Shown here piece by piece: positions 1 to 6,919 of a stretch of DNA of 64,000 nucleotides. The first letter of the stretch is position 1, and each line of letters begins with the position of its first letter. The translations under genes were made by a program, and so were the position numbers. A model generated the notes under the pieces. The model did no database searches and was not told where the DNA came from. It saw nothing but the letters and a program-made list of their open reading frames with translations. Origin of the DNA: Chromatiales bacterium (GTDB lineage Bacteria; Pseudomonadota; Gammaproteobacteria; Steroidobacterales; GCA-2729495); NCBI GenBank assembly GCA_002729495.1, contig PBYE01000033.1, positions 17,465 through 81,464 on the forward strand, read 5' to 3'.

Positions 1-35
1 AGCACAGCGCCGACTGAAAATGCGGTTGGGCAAAT

Positions 36-61
36 AAAAGCCGGCGAAAGCCGGCTTTTTT
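36..61. terminator. Intrinsic terminator, probably bidirectional
   Basis: A 10-bp stem (AAAAGCCGGC pairing with GCCGGCTTTT) closes a GAAA tetraloop and is followed by further T residues on the plus strand. It lies 5 bases beyond the stop codon of the minus-strand membrane protein. It also could end a plus-strand gene entering from the left of the window. Confidence 0.8.
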
Positions 62-66
62 CTAAT

Positions 67-375
67 CTAATTATCCGGGCCTGGTTTGCCGGATGGTGCT
101 GACCAGTAAGGCCGTGCCATCCTCCTCGCCAGCCAGTAAAACAAGTAACCGAAGCCAAGGGCCACTGCGGCAAGAACAATGACCATTAACGGAGAAGGCG
201 GCGGCTGATCCCCGGATTTCAAAATACCCAGGCTGGTCGCCACAGTAAGTGCCGGAATAACAATACCCAACAGCCAAAAAACGGTTACAAAGCCCGTCAA
301 AGACAATAATGCGACTTTTTTGAGCGGAGGGGGTTCCGGATTGTTATGACCCCGCTCCAATTCTCCGGTTTCCAT
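67..375 (-). CDS. Small membrane protein of unknown function
   Basis: This 102-residue protein has a charged, proline-containing N-terminus (about residues 1-20), then two hydrophobic segments at about 22-48 and 62-84, and a basic C-terminal tail beginning RRMARPYW. It should be a two-span inner-membrane protein with both ends on the same side. I do not recognise the family. It lies downstream of the cytochrome b561/cytochrome c pair in the same direction, with a gap of about 85 bases, so it could be co-transcribed with them. An assembly or accessory role for that pair is only a guess from position. Confidence 0.6.
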   Translation of the reverse strand: METGELERGHNNPEPPPLKKVALLSLTGFVTVFWLLGIVIPALTVATSLGILKSGDQPPPSPLMVIVLAAVALGFGYLFYWLARRMARPYWSAPSGKPGPDN

Positions 376-459
376 GTTTTAACTATCCCCTGTCTTTGTC
401 AGCATCCTGGCAAAAGGCCCGAATCCAGACATTATCCAGATTAATTGCAACCTGCCCTG

Positions 460-993
460 TCACCGCGTTTCACGCAGCAGATACTCAATAATCGTCGCAT
501 CGCGCTCTTGACTCATCTTGTAACCGATCATCGGTGGATAACGCATGCGATTGCCCGGAACCATCGTGTGCGGGTCCGCAATAAACACCCGCATCAGGTC
601 GGGCGTCCAGACAAAGCCCGACTCACGCAATTCTATAAATGAGTCCGAATACGGGAAGTGATCCACAACAGCCGCGGGATTGCCGAATATGCGGTACAGG
701 TTGGGGCCTACCCGGTTGTGACCGCCCGGCTCCAGCGTATGGCAGAACCGGCACCAGGTGAACTGTTCCTTCTGTATCGCCAGTTCTTCCTCGGTACGAT
801 CCGGCAACGGCATTGCATAAAAGTCGGGCAGGTCGGTGCCTACCAGCATGGCCTCTATGTCCGTATCGCTGAACTCGACGTCGGTACCAAACGGTGTAAC
901 GCCAAACCAGAGGTAAGGGAAATACAGCGCCAGCGCGAGCAAACCGCCGATGACTGCAACATGAAATAAACGTGCTCCGGCTGAAACGCTCAT
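460..993 (-). CDS. Membrane-anchored c-type cytochrome
   Basis: The 177-residue product has one N-terminal membrane segment (about residues 8-30) acting as an uncleaved anchor, then a periplasmic domain with a single haem-binding CRFCH motif near residue 82. A downstream MVPGNRM segment supplies the likely methionine axial ligand, as in class I cytochromes c. The start codon shares one base (TGATG) with the stop of the upstream cytochrome b561 gene, so the two are translationally coupled. The likely role is electron transfer between a membrane b-type cytochrome and a periplasmic partner. The partner enzyme is not encoded next to it. Confidence 0.85.
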   Translation of the reverse strand: MSVSAGARLFHVAVIGGLLALALYFPYLWFGVTPFGTDVEFSDTDIEAMLVGTDLPDFYAMPLPDRTEEELAIQKEQFTWCRFCHTLEPGGHNRVGPNLYRIFGNPAAVVDHFPYSDSFIELRESGFVWTPDLMRVFIADPHTMVPGNRMRYPPMIGYKMSQERDATIIEYLLRETR

Positions 994-1535
994 CAGACTC
1001 GCTCCCCGGGGAACAAGCGTCGCAGGTCTGCGTTGTATCTAATATTCTGCCAGATGGTTACAAACGACCAGAGACCGAAAATTTCCAGGTAAAAGAAGGC
1101 CAGCGCACTGTGCGAGTATCCGCTGGAAACGCGCAAAGGTTCCGAGGTCTCGACCAGCTGCGGGAATATGCCGCCGAAGAAATTAACCTGCCTAGCTTCG
1201 CCCCAGGCATAGAAAATCCCGATCAGGAACTCAGCTGCAAAAACCAGGATCAGCACAAACAAAATTGTTCGGCTAAACGCAAATGAATCCTCCGGCATAC
1301 CTTCCGGCGGCTGCGGTTTGGGCCCGGCGGCGAACCAGTACAACCGAATCAGGCACAGCGCACCGACGATCCAGCCCAGGCTGTCATGCCAGAGTTGCAG
1401 GTTTTCGCGCTGCCCCAGCGGCGTGCGCGGCAGGTTAGTGATGTTGAAGAACATGATGAAGAAAGCGACGAAAATCGCCCAGCCCAGAATCGTGGCCGTA
1501 CGGTCCTGGATGCCGGGTGCAGCTTGCTGATTCAT
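993..1535 (-). CDS. Cytochrome b561-family membrane protein
   Basis: This 180-residue integral membrane protein has four hydrophobic segments and histidines positioned as in the di-haem b561/hydrogenase b-subunit family (for example in the LWHDSLGW and YSHSALAF segments). It probably moves electrons between quinol and the cytochrome c encoded directly downstream, whose start overlaps its stop by one base. It diverges from the IclR-type regulator at 1766, with about 230 bases between them that hold two adjacent palindromes. The exact donor and acceptor cannot be read from the sequence. Confidence 0.8.
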   Translation of the reverse strand: MNQQAAPGIQDRTATILGWAIFVAFFIMFFNITNLPRTPLGQRENLQLWHDSLGWIVGALCLIRLYWFAAGPKPQPPEGMPEDSFAFSRTILFVLILVFAAEFLIGIFYAWGEARQVNFFGGIFPQLVETSEPLRVSSGYSHSALAFFYLEIFGLWSFVTIWQNIRYNADLRRLFPGERV

Positions 1536-1660
1536 TGCTTATTTCCTTCCTCTCGCGGGTCTTTGGTGCGGGTCATACTAGCCGATGGAGAAAGCGCGCG
1601 CAGCACTGCAATATGCCTGCTGGCGCCGCTCCGCTGCATCTGCGAGACCCTTGCTGCAGG

Positions 1661-1684
1661 CTGGTTGTACCAGTTTGTAACAAA
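1661..1684. promoter_or_regulatory. Two adjacent palindromes, candidate operator
   Basis: CTGGT-TGT-ACCAG (1661-1673) is followed immediately by TTTGT-A-ACAAA (1674-1684); both are perfect inverted repeats. They lie in the divergent promoter region between the cytochrome b561 gene and the IclR-family gene. Short palindromes in such positions often bind the adjacent regulator, but no binding is shown here. Confidence 0.35.
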
Positions 1685-1765
1685 TGTATGTTCACCTATT
1701 GGAATTGACCGCCAAGCAGATTACTATCATCCACCAGTCGGACATTTAGAATAAGAATAAAAATA

Positions 1766-2590
1766 ATGAGTTCAACTCGTCCTATCCGCGCCCTCCTGAG
1801 GGGACTTGAAGTCCTCCACGTACTGAACCGCCATAACGGTGCCACGGTGTCCGAAGTGGCCAGCGAAATCGACCTCCCCCGAACCACCACCTATCGAATC
1901 CTGGAAACGCTGTGTGTAGCCGGTTACGCCTACCGGGCGGCCAGTGACGACCGCTATCGCCTCACCATAATGGTGCGGGGCCTTAGTGACGGATTCGACG
2001 ACGAGGCCTGGGTAACTTTGATAGCCCGCGAATACCTTTATAACCTCTGCCAGGAACTGGTCTGGCCCTGCGCGATTGCAACGCTTTCGGGCAACTCGAT
2101 GCTGGTGAGGCAGACTACCGATCACCGCAGCCCGCTGGCCGTTGAAAAGCGCGGGCCGGGGTTCCGGGTCAGCATCCTGACCTCCGCCGCTGGCCTCTGT
2201 TACCTGTCATTCTGTCCTAAAGAACAACGGGACACGCTGCTGGAAATGCTGGCCAAGTCCAAAGAGTCGCAGAACGCCGCCGCTCGTAACAAGAAAAAAG
2301 TTTACGAGATCCTGGTCGAAACCCGCAAAAATGGTTTTGCTATCTGGCATCGTAAACGCCGGGTTGCGGATGAAACCAGCCTGTCGGTACCGATCATCAT
2401 CGAAGAGCGGCTGCGGGCTGTCCTGACCATGCGCTTTGCAAGTACCGCGATACCCGAAGCCGACGCTATCGAACGCTTCGTGCCGAAGCTACGCAAAACG
2501 GCCCAGGAAATTGCTGACGAATTCCTGCGTCAGCACCAGCGTGAACCGGTCGCCTTGCCGATCGAAATAGCCATCGCTGTCAATTCCTAA
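1766..2590 (+). CDS. IclR-family transcriptional regulator, MhpR-like
   Basis: The 274-residue protein has an N-terminal winged helix-turn-helix (about residues 8-65, including a segment reading LPRTTTYRILETL) and a C-terminal IclR effector domain (about 80-260). The segment GPGFRVSILTSAAG resembles MhpR-type regulators of aromatic-acid catabolism. IclR proteins bind palindromic operators as dimers and respond to small organic acids. It diverges from the cytochrome pair and is convergent with the first Sel1 gene, only 18 bases away. Its target could be the cytochromes, itself, or the catabolic cluster that starts about 5 kb downstream; the ligand is unknown. Confidence 0.85.
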   Translation: MSSTRPIRALLRGLEVLHVLNRHNGATVSEVASEIDLPRTTTYRILETLCVAGYAYRAASDDRYRLTIMVRGLSDGFDDEAWVTLIAREYLYNLCQELVWPCAIATLSGNSMLVRQTTDHRSPLAVEKRGPGFRVSILTSAAGLCYLSFCPKEQRDTLLEMLAKSKESQNAAARNKKKVYEILVETRKNGFAIWHRKRRVADETSLSVPIIIEERLRAVLTMRFASTAIPEADAIERFVPKLRKTAQEIADEFLRQHQREPVALPIEIAIAVNS

Positions 2591-2608
2591 ACAGCAGGCC
2601 GCTCAGAC

Positions 2609-3466
2609 TTACGGCGTTTCGCTAAGCCGCTTGTCGGCGAGCCGGCGGGCCTCGGCGATTTCGTCTGCCGTCATGTAGTTCGCATTGATGATACTCATGA
2701 ACGGTGCTTCGTCGGGTCGTTGTGCTTCCAGCACATAATGCAGTTTTTGCGCCTCGACCCGGTCAACCGGTGTCGCCTGCCCAAGCTGTAACAGCAGCGC
2801 CAGATCTGACATACCGGACGACAGATTGCTATCAGCAGCTTTGCGCATCCACTTGATCGCCTCATCGTAGTTCTGCGGCGTGCCCACGCCGGAAATATAG
2901 GCGATGGCCATGTAGAAATAGCCCCGCGTGTTGCCCTTGTCGGCCTGGCGCTTGAACTCCGCAAATATCTCCGCGTCCGTGCGTACTTCCGTTTCCCGCG
3001 ATTGGTAGGATTCGAGCAGCACGACGTCCGCGTCGGGCCCGGCCAGCTCCCGCGCCCTCGCCTCCCACTCATCTGCTTTTGCATCGTCCTGCGGCAGGCC
3101 CAGCCCGCGGCGGTAGCCTAGCGCGACATATTTGATCGCATGCGGATGGTCGCTCTTGGCAGCTTTCAGGTACAACTGCATAGCCTTCTCGTAGCTTTGA
3201 GGTACGCCGCGGCCGCTGAAATACATCGACCCCAGCGCCTTGGTCGCGTTCACGTGACCGTTGTCGGAAGCCCGCTGCCACCAGTAAGCACACTTGTCGT
3301 TGTTGCGCGCGACGCCTACACCGCCCTCGTACATACCGCCCAACTGCATCTGCGCCTGGGGGTTATCGTTTTCGGCGGCGACAAGGATGTCAGTCAGGTC
3401 GTCAGCTGGGGTCGACATCGAAAACAGAATGGCCACGATCGAAAGTGGAACGGCAAGAACACGCAT
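2609..3466 (-). CDS. Secreted Sel1-like repeat protein (copy 1)
   Basis: The 285-residue product has a signal peptide (about residues 1-21, ending before ADDL) and several Sel1-type repeats of about 36 residues carrying G-GV and A--WW--A signatures (about residues 35-145 and 175-235). Sel1 repeats form alpha-solenoids that bind other proteins. The start is preceded by GGAGGATATTATT, a good ribosome site. A closely similar paralogue lies directly upstream at 3593-4468, and their first codons, ribosome sites and about 50 bases further upstream are nearly identical. The binding partner is unknown. Confidence 0.85.
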   Translation of the reverse strand: MRVLAVPLSIVAILFSMSTPADDLTDILVAAENDNPQAQMQLGGMYEGGVGVARNNDKCAYWWQRASDNGHVNATKALGSMYFSGRGVPQSYEKAMQLYLKAAKSDHPHAIKYVALGYRRGLGLPQDDAKADEWEARARELAGPDADVVLLESYQSRETEVRTDAEIFAEFKRQADKGNTRGYFYMAIAYISGVGTPQNYDEAIKWMRKAADSNLSSGMSDLALLLQLGQATPVDRVEAQKLHYVLEAQRPDEAPFMSIINANYMTADEIAEARRLADKRLSETP

Positions 3467-3511
3467 AATAATATCCTCCGCAGTTGTCAGCCCTGGTCTG
3501 GACGATTGTTG
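3361..3511 (-). repeat. Duplicated 5-prime region of the Sel1 genes, copy 1
   Basis: This segment covers the first 35 or so codons, ribosome site and upstream sequence of Sel1 copy 1. It matches 4363-4514 with only scattered substitutions, including in the non-coding part around the motifs ATAATATCCTCC and TTGTCAGCCCTG. The match marks a tandem gene duplication that included the promoter-proximal region. Confidence 0.75.
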
Positions 3512-3592
3512 TTTGGTGCAGGGTCCAAATTCTTAAGCTATAGATAGCACGAACCACCTGCGCTGGCTAATCCTTGGGCTTGACCGAGCATT

Positions 3593-4468
3593 TTAGCTGT
3601 CGGACTGTTTTTCGCCCCAGGCTTTGAGCCACGCATCGGCTTGGGCACGGGCTTCGGCTAATTGCCCTTCGCTCATGTACTTGGCGTTGACCTCACTAAG
3701 AAAAGGTTCGTCATCCGGCAGCAGCGCTGCGAGCGCGTAATACCATTTTTGGGCTTCGACACGGTTCACTGGCATGCCTTGTCCGAGCTGGTGGAATAGT
3801 CCCAGGTGACGGATGCCAGAGGTCACACCCCGTTCGGCCGCCTCACGCGCCCATTTTTCGGCCTCAATGTAGTTCCGCGCCACGCCGGTGCCGGAAGTGT
3901 ACGCGACGCTGACGTAATAGAATCCGCGTGCATTTCCTTCTTCCGATTGGCGCAAAAATTCTGCGAAAATTTCTTCTTCGGTTTGCAGTTCTCTTTCCTT
4001 CGACTGCATGGAATCCAGAAACACGACATCGGCATTCGGGCCTTCCAACTCGGCTGCCTTTGCAGCCCATTCGGCGGCTTTGGCATCATCCTGTGGCAGC
4101 CCGAGGCCGCGCTTGTAGCCCAACGCGACAAACTTAATCGCATGTGGATGGCCGTGCTCGGCTGCAAACAAATGAAGTTCCATGCCTTTTTTTAAATCTT
4201 GCGGCACTCCACGACCGCTTATATACATGGACCCCAGTCCCTTAGCGATATCGATATAACCGTTGTCCAGTGCGCGTTGCCACCAATAGGCCGCGCGGGT
4301 GTCGTTGAGCGCAACCCCCATACCGTGTTCGTGCATCCCTCCCAATGTCAGCTGAGCCTGGGCATTGTCGTTTTCGGCGGCAATAAGGATATCAGTCAGG
4401 TCGTCAGCTGGGGTCGACATCGAAAACAGAATGGTCGTGATCGAGAGTGAAATGGCAAGAATACGCAT
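3593..4468 (-). CDS. Secreted Sel1-like repeat protein (copy 2)
   Basis: The 291-residue protein is a paralogue of the product of 2609-3466, with the same signal-peptide core (LSMSTPADD-type cleavage region) and the same series of Sel1 repeats. I chose the ATG at 4468 and not an upstream one at 4522, because it aligns with the start of copy 1 and has the same GGAGGATATTATT ribosome site. The C-terminus is more charged than in copy 1 and ends GEKQSDS. It is presumably periplasmic and a protein-binding solenoid. The two copies are separate open frames with about 125 bases between them. Confidence 0.85.
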   Translation of the reverse strand: MRILAISLSITTILFSMSTPADDLTDILIAAENDNAQAQLTLGGMHEHGMGVALNDTRAAYWWQRALDNGYIDIAKGLGSMYISGRGVPQDLKKGMELHLFAAEHGHPHAIKFVALGYKRGLGLPQDDAKAAEWAAKAAELEGPNADVVFLDSMQSKERELQTEEEIFAEFLRQSEEGNARGFYYVSVAYTSGTGVARNYIEAEKWAREAAERGVTSGIRHLGLFHQLGQGMPVNRVEAQKWYYALAALLPDDEPFLSEVNAKYMSEGQLAEARAQADAWLKAWGEKQSDS

Positions 4469-4514
4469 AATAATATCCTCCAGTGTTGTCAGCCCTGACC
4501 TGGATGATTGTTGT
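4363..4514 (-). repeat. Duplicated 5-prime region of the Sel1 genes, copy 2
   Basis: This is the second copy of the segment at 3361-3511. It covers the start, ribosome site and upstream region of Sel1 copy 2. Confidence 0.75.
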
Positions 4515-4906
4515 CGGGGCAATGTGCGCCAGCTACCACTTCAGAATCAGATAGCGCCGATATCGAACTGGTGGCAAAACCAAGCACAGGCTGAAAAATA
4601 AGAACCAGCATTAGAATCAGTGCAGGACACCGCACCAAATAACCTTAACAACTCGAGAGAGGCGGTACAAGTTACGGTGTAGTGGCGAAAACCCCGGTCG
4701 ATGCTGCCAGAGATCAGACAACCAGCAGCGGTAACGATACGAATTCTGATTAGCCACTCGCTGGCATAACCGGTAACACCTCTTCCCAAACTACCCTTGC
4801 CACTCCATTGCCCTTGCAGTCGCAGTGGCTCTAACTTATTTTAGATAGAATAAACCCTGCACTCAGCAATGACTTGCGGGCTTTTGAACCTGGTCGGGAG
4901 ATCGTG
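4469..4906. other. Intergenic region between divergent Sel1 and nfeD-like genes
   Basis: No convincing gene is visible; the short open frames here lack ribosome sites. The left end holds the duplicated Sel1 leader. Near the right end a weak plus-strand promoter candidate is TTGCAG (4814-4819), 17 bases, TATTTT (4837-4842), about 60 bases ahead of the NfeD start. Confidence 0.4.
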
Positions 4907-5332
4907 ATGGCATGGTGGGCATGGATAAGTCTTGGCGTACTGCTACTCGGTGGAGAATTAATGGGGATAAACGCCGCATTTTTTCTTGTGTTTATCGGGC
5001 TGTCTGCGATTCTGGTGGGCGTAGCCGATTTGCTCGGCCTAAATCTGCCGGCTTGGGTCGAGTTTATGGCCTTCGCAGTTATCGCGGCAGTATCGATGGT
5101 GCTGTTTCGCCGGCGGGTATACAGCATGATGCATTCAGAAGACGATAGCATCGACATGAGCCCTGCTGGCGACAGTATTCAATTAACCGCAGATCTGCTC
5201 CCAGGCGATTCAGGTAGGACGGAATATCGTGGCACGACATGGACAGTCAAAAATATAGGGAACGTCACGCTGAGCAGCGGTAGTCATGTAAATATTGTGA
5301 AAGTTGATGGCGCCACGCTCAACGTTTCATAG
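4907..5332 (+). CDS. NfeD-family membrane protein
   Basis: The 141-residue protein starts MAWWAWISLG after the ribosome site GGGAG; an in-frame upstream start at 4874 is less well supported. Two to three membrane segments fill residues 2-80 and a small beta-rich OB-fold (about 90-141) follows, ending in a V-V-D-G-L type NfeD tail. Short NfeD proteins pair with SPFH proteins, and such a gene follows 63 bases downstream. The pair is thought to organise membrane microdomains or control membrane protein quality. No protease domain of the long NfeD type is present. Confidence 0.85.
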   Translation: MAWWAWISLGVLLLGGELMGINAAFFLVFIGLSAILVGVADLLGLNLPAWVEFMAFAVIAAVSMVLFRRRVYSMMHSEDDSIDMSPAGDSIQLTADLLPGDSGRTEYRGTTWTVKNIGNVTLSSGSHVNIVKVDGATLNVS

Positions 5333-5395
5333 CAAAGTTATTCCACATAAACGATCCACTGAACGTAAAACAAATAAGTAATTAGGGGAAAAATA

Positions 5396-6346
5396 ATGGG
5401 TTTTGGAGTCGCAATGACTATCGCAGCGGTGGTGCTTTTTGTTCTATACAAAACTGCCGTCGTCGTTCCACAACAAAGTGCCTATGTAGTCGAAAATTTG
5501 GGTAAATACAGCCGCACCCTGCGCGCCGGCTTTCATATACTGGTGCCTTTTATTGAAAAAATTGCTTACCGGCATAGCCTGAAAGAAAGGGCGACGGATA
5601 TTCCGGAGCAGATATGTATCACGCGCGATAATGTGCAGGTCGGCGTTGATGGTGTTTTGTATTTGCAGGTACTGGAACCACAACGCGCATCCTACGGCAT
5701 TACGGACTTTGTCTTCGCGATTGCCCAGCTGGCCCAAACCACCCTGCGTAGCGAGATCGGCAAGATCGATCTCGATCGGACCTTTGAAGAGCGCTCCATG
5801 ATTAACTCCAACGTGGTTGCAGAGCTGGATAAAGCCTCCGATCCCTGGGGCGTTAAAGTGCTGCGTTACGAAATCAAGAACATCAATCCCCCGCACGATG
5901 TTTTGAGCGCGATGGAAAAACAGATGCGCGCCGAACGTGAAAAACGCGCCGTGATACTGACCTCAGAAGGTGAGCGAGACGCCAAGATCAACGAGGCCGA
6001 AGGTGATAAGCAGCGTGTTATTAAGGCATCGGAAGGCGAAAAGCTTTCACAGGTCAACGAAGCTCAGGGCCAGGCAGAAGCAATTCTGGCCATTGCTACA
6101 GCAACGGCGGAAGGCTTGCGCCAGGTTGCTGCTGCTGTTTCTACCGAAGGCGGTCAGGAAGCTATGCGTCTGCGTATCGCTGAAGAGTACGTCGAAGAAT
6201 TCGGTAAGCTTGCGCAGAGCTCCAATACACTTGTGCTGCCTGCCAATCTGAGTGACATCGGCTCGATGATTACATTAGCGACCAGTATTTTTAGTGGCGC
6301 ATCGGACAAGCCGCAACCGACTATTGATAATCGCGGGACAGCCTAA
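5396..6346 (+). CDS. SPFH/band 7 (stomatin/QmcA-like) protein
   Basis: The 316-residue product has one N-terminal membrane segment (about residues 4-22), a band-7/SPFH domain (about 25-190) and a long charged helical region rich in EGE/EAEG repeats (about 175-245). This is the paraslipin/QmcA arrangement. Such proteins oligomerise on the membrane and associate with NfeD, which is encoded just upstream. The ribosome site is AGGGGAAAAATA. The length fits the family's usual 300-330 residues. It is likely co-transcribed with the NfeD gene. Confidence 0.9.
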   Translation: MGFGVAMTIAAVVLFVLYKTAVVVPQQSAYVVENLGKYSRTLRAGFHILVPFIEKIAYRHSLKERATDIPEQICITRDNVQVGVDGVLYLQVLEPQRASYGITDFVFAIAQLAQTTLRSEIGKIDLDRTFEERSMINSNVVAELDKASDPWGVKVLRYEIKNINPPHDVLSAMEKQMRAEREKRAVILTSEGERDAKINEAEGDKQRVIKASEGEKLSQVNEAQGQAEAILAIATATAEGLRQVAAAVSTEGGQEAMRLRIAEEYVEEFGKLAQSSNTLVLPANLSDIGSMITLATSIFSGASDKPQPTIDNRGTA

Positions 6347-6363
6347 TGTAATCAATATACGCC

Positions 6364-6567
6364 ATGCCCGCGGCTGAAGTGATTAAAAAGGCGGCCCGCA
6401 TCATCTTAAACGGTGGCGTTATCGCGTACCCTACTATCCGACTTGCAGGTCTTCGTGGAACCGTGAACTATTCGATCATTATTCGTCGAATGCTAACGCC
6501 CCACCGAGGATCCTACTATGCACACAAACAACCTGGCCCACACAGATCAGGGGATTACAGAGTTTGA
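6364..6567 (+). pseudogene. Fragment resembling the N-terminus of TsaC/Sua5/YrdC
   Basis: The first 30 or so residues read like the start of the threonylcarbamoyl-AMP synthase family: a helix (AARIIL) then NGGVIAYPT, which matches the family's GGVIAYPTEAVYGLG signature up to the threonine. After that the frame loses similarity and continues into a low-complexity tail that overlaps the next gene in another frame. The family needs about 185 residues, so this is at most a remnant. It has no clear ribosome site. The assignment is from memory of the motif and needs a database comparison. Confidence 0.4.
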
Positions 6568-6862
6568 CGACAATGGGTCACGCAAGCCACTGAACGACCT
6601 GAAAGCGCTTGCTGAGGAGGGCCTGATCGACTCAGATAGCGCCGTGCAACTCGCAGAAGTGGAACAACGGTTTTCTGTAGCACTGACTCCGGCTATGGCT
6701 GACCTAGTTGATCCGCACAATCCAGATGATCCGATAGCGCGGCAAAGCAGTCCTGGTAACGAAGCGCTTATTGCAGCCCTCGACAAAGCCGTGAAAAGAG
6801 CGAGCCGGTGGAAGCGATTCAAAAATAGGTTACGCAAACGAATTCGTGAGAAGCGAGAATAA
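6518..6862 (+). CDS. Short protein resembling the N-terminal domain of lysine 2,3-aminomutase
   Basis: The 114-residue frame has a good ribosome site (GAGGATCCTACT then ATG). Residues about 25-78, including VALTPAMADLVDP and DDPIARQ, resemble the N-terminal region that precedes the radical-SAM barrel in KamA-type aminomutases. The CxxxCxxC radical-SAM motif and the PLP lysine are absent. The protein ends instead in a basic tail (RFKNRLRKRIREKRE). It is either a truncated gene or a stand-alone domain. A strong terminator starts at the stop codon. Confidence 0.5.
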   Translation: MHTNNLAHTDQGITEFDDNGSRKPLNDLKALAEEGLIDSDSAVQLAEVEQRFSVALTPAMADLVDPHNPDDPIARQSSPGNEALIAALDKAVKRASRWKRFKNRLRKRIREKRE

Positions 6863-6889
6863 AAAAGCCCCGCAACGCGGGGCTTTTTT
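6861..6889. terminator. Strong bidirectional terminator
   Basis: A-run, GCCCCGC (6867-6873), loop AAC, GCGGGGC (6877-6883), then six T residues. It separates the plus-strand KamA-like fragment from the convergent hydantoinase B gene and can serve both strands. Confidence 0.9.
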
Positions 6890-6919
6890 CGGGTCTGAAG
6901 CCTGTTGCAGACACGTGGC

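Noticed and set aside
4547-4789. An 80-codon minus-strand frame upstream of the Sel1 genes
   Set aside because: No ribosome site, no domain, and poor codon pattern.
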